Below, piece by piece: positions 6,687 through 13,016 of a stretch of 13,465 nt of DNA; position 1 is the first letter of the stretch; each line of letters opens with the position of its first letter. The position numbers and the translations under genes are program-made. This DNA comes from Burkholderiaceae bacterium. Its GTDB lineage: Bacteria > Pseudomonadota > Gammaproteobacteria > Burkholderiales > Burkholderiaceae. The stretch spans positions 1-13,465 of the forward strand of contig JAKONL010000377.1 in assembly GCA_022701965.1 (NCBI GenBank). Reading direction: 5' to 3'. The notes under the pieces are model-generated. The model was not told the DNA's origin and searched no databases. It saw only the letters and a list, made by a program, of their open reading frames with translations.

Positions 6687-6691
6687 CCTCC
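6687..6691 (-). promoter_or_regulatory. Ribosome-binding site fixing the DUF72 start
   Basis: CCTCC on the plus strand reads GGAGG on the minus strand and lies 9 bases before the ATG at 6677. It is the strongest Shine-Dalgarno match near this gene and supports the longer start over the ATG at 6650. Confidence 0.6.
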
Positions 6692-6700
6692 GCGCTCGTG

Positions 6701-6706
6701 AAGGAG
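6701..6706 (+). promoter_or_regulatory. Ribosome-binding site fixing the tadA start
   Basis: AAGGAG lies 6 bases before the ATG at 6713. It lies inside the longer reading frame that begins with GTG at 6698, so it supports 6713 as the real start. Confidence 0.7.
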
Positions 6707-6712
6707 AGCGGC

Positions 6713-7825
6713 ATGCAGGCAGGCGATGCGGTGTCGGGTGACGACAGGTGGATGCGTCTCGCGCTCGACGAGGCGTGCCGGGCGGGCGAGCTCGGCGAGG
6801 TGCCCGTGGGCGCGGTGCTGGTGAAGGACGGCGCGGTCATCGCGACCGGGCGCAACTCGCCGGTCGCGTCGCACGACCCGACCGCGCATGCCGAGATCGT
6901 CGCCCTGCGCGCGGCTGCCGCGGCGCGAGGGAACTACCGCCTCGACGGCTGCACGCTATACGTGACGCTGGAGCCGTGCGCCATGTGCGCCGGCGCCGCG
7001 CTGCACGCACGGCTCGCGCGCGTGGTCTTCGGTGCGTCCGAGCCGAAAAGCGGTGCGGCCGGCTCGGTGGTGGACCTGTTCGCGCAGCCGCTGCTCAACC
7101 ATCGCACGCAGGTCGAGGGCGGCGTGCTCGAAGACGAATGCGCCGCGACGCTGCAGCGGTTCTTCGCCGGACGCCGCGCGCACGCGCGCCGCGTCGCGCG
7201 ACCGCTGCGCGACGACGCACTGCGCACGCCCGAGGCGCGTTTCGAGAAGCTCGCCGACGCCGCGCTCGACCAGCACGACGTCGACGACCTGCCGAGCCAG
7301 CGCGGCTGGCGGATGCGCTATGTCGATCGCGGCCCGGCGGCTCCGGCGGCCGACGGGCGTGCGGTGCTGTGCCTGCATGCGCCCGGGCAGTGGAGCCATT
7401 TCTTCCGGCATCTCGTGCGCCAGCCCGGTCCGCGCTGGCTCGCACCCGACCTGATCGGCTTCGGGCGCAGCGACAAACCCAAGCGCGCCGATGTCCATTC
7501 GCTGGCCTGGCATGCCGAGGTGCTCGTCGAATGGCTCGAAAGTCTGGCCATCGACACCATCGTGATCGCTGCGGCGCCCGGCGCCCGACCGCTCGCGGCG
7601 CTGTTCCACACCATGGCGCCCGGACGGGTCAGGGGCATCCTCGACGTGGATGCCGACGCGGGCGACGGCGTGGACGCATCGCAGGCCTGGGAGGCGCCGT
7701 TCCCCGATCGCGGGCATGCCGCGGCGCTTCGCGCGCTGGGCGGCGCCGGCCTGCGCACCGACGGTCCGTCGCCCGCCCAGAGCGCCCGGATCGCCCGCGA
7801 CGCGATGGGATACTTCACGCCGTGA
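6713..7825 (+). CDS. tadA: tRNA adenosine(34) deaminase TadA fused to a degenerate haloalkane-dehalogenase-like domain
   Basis: Residues 1 to about 155 form a complete TadA, the zinc enzyme that deaminates A34 to inosine in tRNA-Arg(ACG) so that it can decode CGU, CGC and CGA. It has VPVGAVLV, the zinc and proton-shuttle motif HAE (59-61) and PCAMC (88-92). The rest of the 370-residue chain resembles the N-terminal part of haloalkane dehalogenases and alpha/beta hydrolases: RTPEARFEKLAD, WRMRYVDRGP, LCLHAPGQWSHFFRHL, WLAPDLIGFGRSDKPKRAD. Where the nucleophile Asp/Ser should sit the chain reads VIAAAPGARP (284-293), so the nucleophile appears lost (around Ala287), and the chain ends before the catalytic His region. 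TadA is usually 150-170 residues, so this is a long fusion; the tail may bind RNA or a partner, or be decaying. The stop overlaps the ldcA-family start by GTGA. Confidence 0.9.
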   Translation: MQAGDAVSGDDRWMRLALDEACRAGELGEVPVGAVLVKDGAVIATGRNSPVASHDPTAHAEIVALRAAAAARGNYRLDGCTLYVTLEPCAMCAGAALHARLARVVFGASEPKSGAAGSVVDLFAQPLLNHRTQVEGGVLEDECAATLQRFFAGRRAHARRVARPLRDDALRTPEARFEKLADAALDQHDVDDLPSQRGWRMRYVDRGPAAPAADGRAVLCLHAPGQWSHFFRHLVRQPGPRWLAPDLIGFGRSDKPKRADVHSLAWHAEVLVEWLESLAIDTIVIAAAPGARPLAALFHTMAPGRVRGILDVDADAGDGVDASQAWEAPFPDRGHAAALRALGGAGLRTDGPSPAQSARIARDAMGYFTP

Positions 7826-8781
7826 GCAAACACATCTATATCTACTCTCCCTCCAGCGCCGTGCGCGACAAGCCGGCGTTCCGGCGCGGCGTGAAGCGGC
7901 TCCAGGCGCTCGGCTACGACGTCGAGATCGACGAAGCGGCGCTCGCCGTGTCCCAGCGCTTCGCCGGCGACGATGCGACCCGCCTCGCGGCCATCGCACG
8001 CGCGGCGGCCAGCGGTGCCGACGTCGCGCTGATCTCGCGCGGGGGCTACGGCCTGAGCCGCCTTCTCGACGCGATTCCCTACAAGGCCGTGGCCAAGGCC
8101 GTGGATCGGGGAACGCGGTTCGTCGGCCTGAGCGACTTCACCGCCTTCCAGAACGCGCTGCTCGCGAAGACGGGCGCCGTGACCTGGGCGGGGCCGGCGG
8201 TGGGAGAGGATTTCGGCGTCGAAGGCGGCCCGGACGAGATCATGGAAGCCTGCTTCGACGACCTGGTCCGAGGGCAGGGCGAGGGCACCGGATGGCGCGT
8301 TCCGGCGCGCGACGGCGACGCGCCCGCGTTGAGCCGCATCAAGCAGGCGACGCTCTGGGGCGGCAACCTCGCGATGCTCGTCCATCTGCTCGGCACGCCG
8401 TACTTTCCGGCGGTCGACAAGGGCGTCCTCTTTCTCGAGGACGTGGGCGAGCACCCCTACCGGATCGAGCGCATGCTCGAGCAGCTGCGGCATGCCGGCG
8501 TGCTCGGTCGCCAGCGCGCGATCCTGCTGGGCCAGTTCACGGGCTACAAGAAGGTTCCGAACGATCGCGGTTTCGGCCTGCAGACGGTCGTGGAGCGGTT
8601 GCGGGGGCTGGTGAAGGCGCCCGTGCTGGCCGGACTGCCGTTCGGGCACGTGCCCACGAAGGTGCTGCTGCCGGTCGGCGCGAAGGTCGACATGGGCTCG
8701 GTCGGCCGTGAGGTGTTCATGATGTGGGGGCACCTCGGGCACGATGCGCATGCCGGCCATGCGCACGGTCACGCGCACTGA
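7822..8781 (+). CDS. ldcA: LD-carboxypeptidase (peptidase family S66, LdcA/MccF-like)
   Basis: Family S66 serine peptidases cut the L,D bond before the terminal D-Ala of murein tetrapeptides during cell-wall recycling; MccF relatives instead cleave microcin C-type products. The 319-residue product shows SPSSAVRD at the start, ISRGGYGLSRLLDAIPY, and the likely catalytic triad Ser104 (FVGLSDFTAF), Glu206 (VLFLEDVGEHPYRIERML) and His276 (GLPFGHVPTKVLLPVG). These match the Ser-Glu-His arrangement of LdcA. There is no signal peptide, which fits the cytoplasmic recycling enzyme. The GTG start overlaps the tadA stop by four bases, so the two are an operon and probably translationally coupled. The C-terminus ends in HLGHDAHAGHAHGHAH, an unusual His-rich tail that could bind metal. 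Assignment to LdcA over MccF is by context only. Confidence 0.87.
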   Translation: MSKHIYIYSPSSAVRDKPAFRRGVKRLQALGYDVEIDEAALAVSQRFAGDDATRLAAIARAAASGADVALISRGGYGLSRLLDAIPYKAVAKAVDRGTRFVGLSDFTAFQNALLAKTGAVTWAGPAVGEDFGVEGGPDEIMEACFDDLVRGQGEGTGWRVPARDGDAPALSRIKQATLWGGNLAMLVHLLGTPYFPAVDKGVLFLEDVGEHPYRIERMLEQLRHAGVLGRQRAILLGQFTGYKKVPNDRGFGLQTVVERLRGLVKAPVLAGLPFGHVPTKVLLPVGAKVDMGSVGREVFMMWGHLGHDAHAGHAHGHAH

Positions 8782-8797
8782 GGCGTTCGCGGGTCGA

Positions 8798-9127
8798 TCA
8801 GACGGTGAAGCGGTGGTGCACGCGAGGCACCATCGTGGCGGGAAGCCAGCCCCGGAAGAGGGCGGTGATGCCGACGATCTGTTCGCGCACCGTCGCTTCC
8901 TCGCCGGTAGCGGCCAGCACGGCGACGAGATCTTGGCGCAGATACCAGAGGGTTTCCAGGTTCTCCGCGAAGCGGACGCGCTGCTCGATACGCCGGACTT
9001 CGGGGCCGTCGCGCGCAACGAGAAGCGAGAGCATCGCCGCGCGGATCCGGCCGATGCGGCGGTTCGCGACGATCCGCAGACCGAGCCCGGGTAGAGACAG
9101 GAACCGAATGATGCTGCGCAGTGACAT
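8798..9127 (-). CDS. Hypothetical protein, 109 residues
   Basis: I do not recognise a family. The frame has GC-rich codon bias like its neighbours and a balanced composition: a hydrophobic N-terminal third (IIRFLSLPGLGLRIVANRR), a charged middle (VARDGPEVRRIEQRVRFAEN) and a likely helical LETLWYLRQDLVAVLAATG. No signal peptide, certain membrane segment or metal motif is visible. AGG sits about 8 bases before the ATG at 9127. It is convergent with the LD-carboxypeptidase gene, with 16 bases between stops. It looks more like a real small gene than a shadow because no better frame exists on the other strand here, but the function is unknown. Confidence 0.6.
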   Translation of the reverse strand: MSLRSIIRFLSLPGLGLRIVANRRIGRIRAAMLSLLVARDGPEVRRIEQRVRFAENLETLWYLRQDLVAVLAATGEEATVREQIVGITALFRGWLPATMVPRVHHRFTV

Positions 9128-9453
9128 GAAGAAGACCTGGTCCCGAGAGCCGACGATGGGACGACGTTAAGGGCATGCAATGTGCAGCACAAGCGTCCCG
9201 GCGATCGAACATGGCCTATAACGACATTCTTCACATTTCTTTCGTTCAGCGTTGTGCGCATGAATCCATAAGTTTTACTTGTAACTTCATGCGTGTATCG
9301 AGTTCACGCTTTCAAACCCGTTTCGCTACTTCGAGGTCAGAGATCAGTTCGCTCCTGAAGACGATCTGCCGGGAGGTCGGCACGGTGGTCCGCACGACGC
9401 CGGTCGACGCTTTGCCATAATTCACCGGCGATTGCCATCAAGAACTGCACAAA
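9128..9453. other. Intergenic region between the hypothetical gene and the cyclase gene
   Basis: These 326 bases separate two divergent genes and are more AT-rich than the flanks. One 81-codon plus-strand frame (9175-9420) has no recognisable domain, no ribosome-binding site and codon use unlike the neighbours, so I do not call it. CATAAT at 9416-9421 is a fair -10 element for the cyclase gene, with no clear -35 partner. No RNA gene or repeat was seen. Confidence 0.55.
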
Positions 9454-10401
9454 ATGGGCGCTTATTCAACGGTCGTGTTCGCCGATCTGACAGGAAGTAC
9501 GCGGGTTTTCGAGGCCATGGGAAACGCGCGTGCCACGGAAACCGTCACGCGCCTGACCCAGTGGATCGCCGGCGTCTGCGAGTCGCATGGCGGGCGCGTC
9601 GTGAAGATGCTCGGCGACGGCGTGCTGGCGATCTTCCCCGGCGGTCACGCCGCAACGCAGGCGGTACTGGAACTCCAGCGCAATCACCAGAAGCGGCTGC
9701 AGGCCTGGCCGGCGCCGCTGCGCATGGACCTCCAGATCGGCGTCGCGAGCGGCGACGTGCTCGAGGTCGACGGCGACTGCTACGGCGACGCGGTGAATCT
9801 CGCGTCGCGCCTGAGCGATCTGGCCGGCCCCGGGCAGATCTGGGCGACCGAGTCGGTCGTGAGCCAGCTCAAGGAGGGCGAGGTGCGTCATCGCAGCCTG
9901 GGCCCGATCAACATCCGCGGCAAGAACGAACTGCCGGTTGTCCACCGGATCGACTGGCAAGAAGAGATCACCGACTTCATGACCATGCCGGCCGCCCTGG
10001 TGCAGGCGCGCCAGGCCCCGGACTCGGCTTTCGGGCAGATCGAATTGAAGTGGCTCGACGTCCGCACGCTGTTCAGCGCGTCGGAACTGCCGATCCACCT
10101 GGGGCGTGTCGACGACGCCCAGTTCGTGGTGAACGACCCGCGCGTGTCGCGGCTGCATGCGCGCATCGAGGCACGCCAGGGCAGCTGCGTGCTGGTCGAT
10201 GTCAGCACCTACGGCACCTGGGTCCGTTTCCACGGCTCCGCGGGTCCGAGCAGCGAGATCGCGCTGCGCCGCGACGAGTGCGTGCTGCATGGCAGCGGCG
10301 AAATCGGCCTGGGTGCGCCGCTCAACGACTTCAGCGCGCCGACGATCTCGTTCAACATGGCCGGTGGCAACCTGCTGCTTTCGCGTCGCGACGAGCGCTA
10401 G
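9454..10401 (+). CDS. Class III adenylyl cyclase with C-terminal FHA domain
   Basis: The 315-residue product begins directly with a class III cyclase homology domain (about 4-165). The metal-binding aspartates are Asp11 (VVFADLTGSTRVFE) and Asp55 (VVKMLGDGVLAIF). The adenine-selecting pair Lys51 and Asp108 and the transition-state residues Asn115 and Arg119 (GDAVNLASRL) are all in place, so it should make cAMP rather than cGMP and, as a homodimer, looks catalytically complete. Around 205-265 follows an FHA-like domain (IHLGRVDDAQFVVNDP, VSRLHARIEA, VDVSTYGTWVRF), a fold that binds phosphothreonine peptides. No membrane segment or signal peptide is present, so it is cytosolic. The ribosome-binding site before the ATG is weak. 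No kinase or phosphatase gene is beside it to supply a phospho-partner. It is convergent with pcaG. Confidence 0.88.
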   Translation: MGAYSTVVFADLTGSTRVFEAMGNARATETVTRLTQWIAGVCESHGGRVVKMLGDGVLAIFPGGHAATQAVLELQRNHQKRLQAWPAPLRMDLQIGVASGDVLEVDGDCYGDAVNLASRLSDLAGPGQIWATESVVSQLKEGEVRHRSLGPINIRGKNELPVVHRIDWQEEITDFMTMPAALVQARQAPDSAFGQIELKWLDVRTLFSASELPIHLGRVDDAQFVVNDPRVSRLHARIEARQGSCVLVDVSTYGTWVRFHGSAGPSSEIALRRDECVLHGSGEIGLGAPLNDFSAPTISFNMAGGNLLLSRRDER

Positions 10402-10425
10402 GCGAAACCCGGCGCGCCCGGAGCT

Positions 10426-11031
10426 TCAGACGTCGAAGAACACCGTCTCGTCGGCGCCCTGCATGCGGATGTCGAAGCGGTAGATCACCGTGCCGCCGTC
10501 GTCGGAGCGGCTCGCGATCAGGGTGTCGCGACGCTCGGCAGGCACGCTGGCGAGCACGGTATCCCGCGCATTCGAGGCGGACTCGTCGTCGAAGTAGATC
10601 CGCGTGAAGACATGCAGCAGCAGCCCGCGCATCGTCACGATCACGTTGACGTGCGGCGCCTCGCCGGCGGTCTCCGGGCCGGGCTTCACGGTGTGGAAGA
10701 CGAAGCGGTTCACGGCGTCCGTGCCGGTGCCGCAACGGCCGAAGCCCCGGAAGCCCATGGCGCGCGCATCCTCGACCGACCCCGGATAGCGTCCCGAGCC
10801 GTCGGGCTGGCTGATCTCGACCAGCGCATCGCTGATCGCGTTGCCGTCGCCGTCGATCACGCGGCCCTCGAGGCGGATGCGCTCGCCCGATGCACCGTCG
10901 AGCGCCACCACGGTGTCGAAGGGCTGGTCGTAGTCGTAGCCGTACTGCGCGGCGGTCAGGCCGTAGGCGAAGGAGGGGCCGACGGTCTGCGAGGGGGTTT
11001 GGCCGAAATCGGCTTCCAGTGCGCTCATCAT
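10426..11031 (-). CDS. pcaG: Protocatechuate 3,4-dioxygenase alpha subunit
   Basis: PcaG pairs with PcaH to form the intradiol ring-cleaving enzyme that turns protocatechuate into 3-carboxy-cis,cis-muconate in the beta-ketoadipate pathway. The 201-residue product shows the intradiol dioxygenase opening GQTPSQTVGPSFAYGL, then GRVIDGDGNAISDALVEISQ, SGRYPG, GFGRCGTG, and the fold's closing region (APHVNVIVTMRGLLLHVFTR, ARDTVLASVP, YRFDIRMQG). As in other alpha subunits, it lacks the full iron ligand set carried by the beta subunit. The start at 11031 has GAGGAG 9 bases upstream. A GTG/ATG farther upstream (11070) would add 13 residues and overlap pcaH. It begins 13 bases after the pcaH stop, so the pair is one operon. 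Confidence 0.93.
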   Translation of the reverse strand: MMSALEADFGQTPSQTVGPSFAYGLTAAQYGYDYDQPFDTVVALDGASGERIRLEGRVIDGDGNAISDALVEISQPDGSGRYPGSVEDARAMGFRGFGRCGTGTDAVNRFVFHTVKPGPETAGEAPHVNVIVTMRGLLLHVFTRIYFDDESASNARDTVLASVPAERRDTLIASRSDDGGTVIYRFDIRMQGADETVFFDV

Positions 11032-11040
11032 GGTCGGGGT

Positions 11041-11046
11041 CTCCTC
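11041..11046 (-). promoter_or_regulatory. Ribosome-binding site of pcaG overlapping the pcaH stop
   Basis: CTCCTC on the plus strand reads GAGGAG on the minus strand, 9 bases before the pcaG ATG at 11031. It shares bases with the pcaH TGA (11047-11045), which supports coupled translation of the two subunits and the 11031 start. Confidence 0.65.
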
Positions 11047-11770
11047 AACGGTTCTCGAACGGGGTTTCATCGGCGCCGCGCAGCACGATGTCGAACTGGT
11101 AGCCCAGCGCGTAGTCGGGCTCGGTCAGGTCGAGGCTGAAGTCGGCCACGAGCCGGTTTCGGTATTTCGCGGGCGTGCCGGTGACCATCGGGTCGTACTG
11201 CATCAGCGGATCGCCGGGGAAATACATCTGCGTCACCAGCCGGCTCGCGAAGTGCTGCCCGAACAGCGACAGGTGGATGTGCTGCGGACGCCACGCGTTG
11301 GGATGGTTGCCCCACGGATATGCGCCCGGCTTGATGGTGAGGAAGCGGTAGCGGCCCTCGCTGTCGGTCATGCAGCGACCGGCGCCGAGGAAGTTCGGAT
11401 CGAGCGGCGCGTCGTGCCGGTCGACCTTGTGGACGTAGCGGCCCGCGGCGTTGGCCTGCCAGATCTCGACCAGCGTATTGGCGACCGGACGGCGCCGCTC
11501 GTCGAGCACCTGGCCCGCGAGGATCATCCGCTCGCCGAGAGGCTCGCCGTTGCGGCGGGCGTTGCGCGTGAGGTCGTTGTCGAATTCGCCGATCGCGTCG
11601 TGGCCGTAGACCGGCTGCTGCAGCTCGCCGATCGACGCCTTCAGCGGGATCAGCGCCTGTGTCGGCCCGCGCTTGAGTGTCGAGCGGTAGCCGGGGTAGA
11701 GGTAGGACGGATGGCTTTTCCAGTCGCGCGCGTCGAGCGCGGGCATGGCGGCCGGCGGGGTGTTCTGCAT
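11045..11770 (-). CDS. pcaH: Protocatechuate 3,4-dioxygenase beta subunit
   Basis: PcaH carries the catalytic non-haem Fe(III) of protocatechuate 3,4-dioxygenase. The 241-residue product holds the four expected ligands: Tyr112 (AAGRYVHKVD), Tyr151 (KPGAYPWGNH), His164 and His166 (WRPQHIHLSLFG). It opens with HPSYLYPGYRSTLKRGPTQ and contains VLDERRRPVANTLVEIWQAN and NFLGAGRCMTDSEGRYRF, all typical of PcaH; length is normal. AGGAG lies 7 bases before the ATG at 11770. It is first in the pcaHG operon and is divergent from a LysR gene 88 bases away that probably activates it. No pcaB, pcaC, pcaD or pcaIJ lies in the window, so the rest of the beta-ketoadipate pathway must be elsewhere. Confidence 0.95.
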   Translation of the reverse strand: MQNTPPAAMPALDARDWKSHPSYLYPGYRSTLKRGPTQALIPLKASIGELQQPVYGHDAIGEFDNDLTRNARRNGEPLGERMILAGQVLDERRRPVANTLVEIWQANAAGRYVHKVDRHDAPLDPNFLGAGRCMTDSEGRYRFLTIKPGAYPWGNHPNAWRPQHIHLSLFGQHFASRLVTQMYFPGDPLMQYDPMVTGTPAKYRNRLVADFSLDLTEPDYALGYQFDIVLRGADETPFENR

Positions 11771-11795
11771 GTCGTGTCTCCTGTGGGTGGGCCAG

Positions 11796-11824
11796 ACTTT
11801 AGGAGCGGCTTCTCATGCTGTAAA
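11796..11824 (-). promoter_or_regulatory. Candidate sigma-70 promoter of pcaHG
   Basis: On the minus strand TTTACA (11824-11819), a 17-base spacer and TAAAGT (11801-11796) give 5/6 and 4/6 matches to the sigma-70 -35 and -10 elements. The implied transcript would start about 20 bases before the pcaH ATG and include its AGGAG. Spacing and position make this the best promoter seen in the window. Confidence 0.5.
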
Positions 11825-11851
11825 TTGAAGATTCGTTGAATTTTAATAACC
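11821..11851. promoter_or_regulatory. AT-rich dyad and ATAACC half-site in the pcaH-pcaQ gap (candidate regulator-binding site)
   Basis: AAATT (11822-11826) and AATTT (11839-11843) form an interrupted inverted repeat overlapping the -35 of the pcaHG promoter. ATAACC at 11846-11851 equals one half of the site reported for alpha-proteobacterial PcaQ, without the matching second half. This is where a LysR activator of pcaHG would be expected to bind. Confidence 0.35.
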
Positions 11852-11858
11852 AGCAGTG

Positions 11859-12806
11859 ATGGATATGCCGGGATCTTCAGACCTGTTCCTGCGCAACGTG
11901 CAGCTTCGCCATTTGCGCTGCCTGGTGGCCGTCGCCCAGGAACGCCATCTGGCTCGCGCGGCCGAGCGGCTTGCGCTGAGCCAGCCCGCGGTGTCCAAGA
12001 CGCTGGCCGAACTCGAGGCGATGGCGGGCGTGCGGCTGGTGGAGCGCGGGATCGCCGGGCGCCGCGGCGTGCAGGGCCTGTCGCCGGCCGGCGAGCAGTT
12101 GCTCGCACATGCGCTGCGCGTGCTCGAAGCCGTCGATGCCGGCGCGCTGTCGATCGCGCCGGTGGCCGGCGAGCGTCTGCAGCGGCTGCGCATCGGGGCC
12201 TTGCCGAGCGTCGCGCCGGCACTGCTGCCGCGTGCGCTCGCCGCCTTCCGCACCCGGTGGCCCCATGTGCAGATCCTCGTGGAGAGCGCGGCGAACGCCG
12301 CGTTGCTCGAAAAGCTCCGCGCCGGCGACCTCGACCTGGTCGCCGGGCGCATGAGCGATCCGCGGCTCATGGGCGGACTGAGCTTCGAATTGCTGCACAC
12401 CGAGCCGCTCGTGTTCGCCGCGCGCGCCGGCCATCCGCTCGCCCGGCGCGGCGCGACGGTGCAGGCGGTGCTGGCGCATCCGCTCGTGGTCTACGCCGAA
12501 GGCACGATCCCGCGCCACAACACGGAGAGCTTCTTCTCGGCCCAGGGCCTGGCGCTGCCGGTCGCCACGCTCCAGACGCTCGACGTCTCGGTGGCGCGTT
12601 CGCTGGTGGCGATGTCCGACGCGGTGTGGATCACGCCGCTCGGCGCGGCACGGTCGGACCTGGAGGACGGCCGGCTGGTGCGCCTGCCCATCGCCACGCC
12701 GGGAACCGAGGAGCCGGTCGGCCTGCTGATGCGCACCGACGCCGACCCCTCGGCCCTGCGCAGCGCGATGGCGGGGTTGCTGCGCGAAGCAGCCGATGGG
12801 CGTTAG
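11859..12806 (+). CDS. pcaQ: LysR-type regulator of the pca genes (PcaQ-like)
   Basis: The 315-residue product has a LysR helix-turn-helix at about 15-75: LRHLRCLVAVAQERHLARAA, then ERLALSQPAVSKTLAELEA and VRLVERGIAGRRGVQGLSPAG. A long co-inducer-binding domain follows (RLRIGALPSVAPALLPRAL, AGDLDLVAGRMSDPRLM, AHPLVVYAEGTIPRHNTE). The ERGIAGRRGV insertion and the HPLVVYAEGTIPRHN stretch are typical of PcaQ. PcaQ activates pca genes in response to beta-ketoadipate pathway intermediates. Divergence from pcaHG across 88 bases supports this role. Start choice is uncertain among GTG 11856, ATG 11859 and ATG 11865; none has a good ribosome-binding site. The PcaQ name rests on context plus these motifs. 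Confidence 0.82.
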   Translation: MDMPGSSDLFLRNVQLRHLRCLVAVAQERHLARAAERLALSQPAVSKTLAELEAMAGVRLVERGIAGRRGVQGLSPAGEQLLAHALRVLEAVDAGALSIAPVAGERLQRLRIGALPSVAPALLPRALAAFRTRWPHVQILVESAANAALLEKLRAGDLDLVAGRMSDPRLMGGLSFELLHTEPLVFAARAGHPLARRGATVQAVLAHPLVVYAEGTIPRHNTESFFSAQGLALPVATLQTLDVSVARSLVAMSDAVWITPLGAARSDLEDGRLVRLPIATPGTEEPVGLLMRTDADPSALRSAMAGLLREAADGR

Positions 12807-12808
12807 GC

Positions 12809-12830
12809 ACGGCGAGCGATCGCACGCCGT
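12809..12830. terminator. 22-base near-perfect palindrome after pcaQ
   Basis: ACGGCG-A-GCGATCGC-A-CGCCGT begins 3 bases past the pcaQ stop and pairs throughout except for the A/A at 12815/12824. It could form a transcript-end hairpin. No T-run follows, so it would not be a standard intrinsic terminator. Confidence 0.35.
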
Positions 12831-12940
12831 AAACCAGGCAAAGTCAGTGGATTCCTACAACCGTCTGGACGATATGCCGATGGTCATAGAACTGCGCGAA
12901 CGAGCTCGAACGTTGCCAATTCTTACTTTCACGTTAATAA

Positions 12941-12969
12941 TTGATACTTTGGTTCTAACAAATTTCAAT
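12941..12969 (+). promoter_or_regulatory. Candidate promoter of the galactose oxidase-like gene
   Basis: TTGATA (12941-12946), a 17-base spacer and TTCAAT (12964-12969) match the sigma-70 elements at 5/6 and 4/6. They sit in a markedly AT-rich patch (about 12910-12975) and would give a leader of about 40 bases before the ATG at 13017. Confidence 0.35.
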
Positions 12970-13016
12970 TTTTGACGGGTGCTCGCGCTGCTCCCCGGTC
13001 AGATCGAGGAGGGTGG

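Noticed and set aside
4591..6855. Reading the aldo/keto reductase as the C-terminal part of a 754-residue fusion
   Set aside because: The upstream part is an out-of-frame shadow of the DUF72 gene; a family-typical start with GAGGA lies at 5613.
9175..9420. 81-codon plus-strand frame before the cyclase gene
   Set aside because: No ribosome-binding site, no domain and atypical codon use in an AT-richer intergenic region.
12816..12823. GCGATCGC as a cyanobacterial HIP1-type repeat
   Set aside because: A single copy inside a larger hairpin; nothing else suggests a cyanobacterium.
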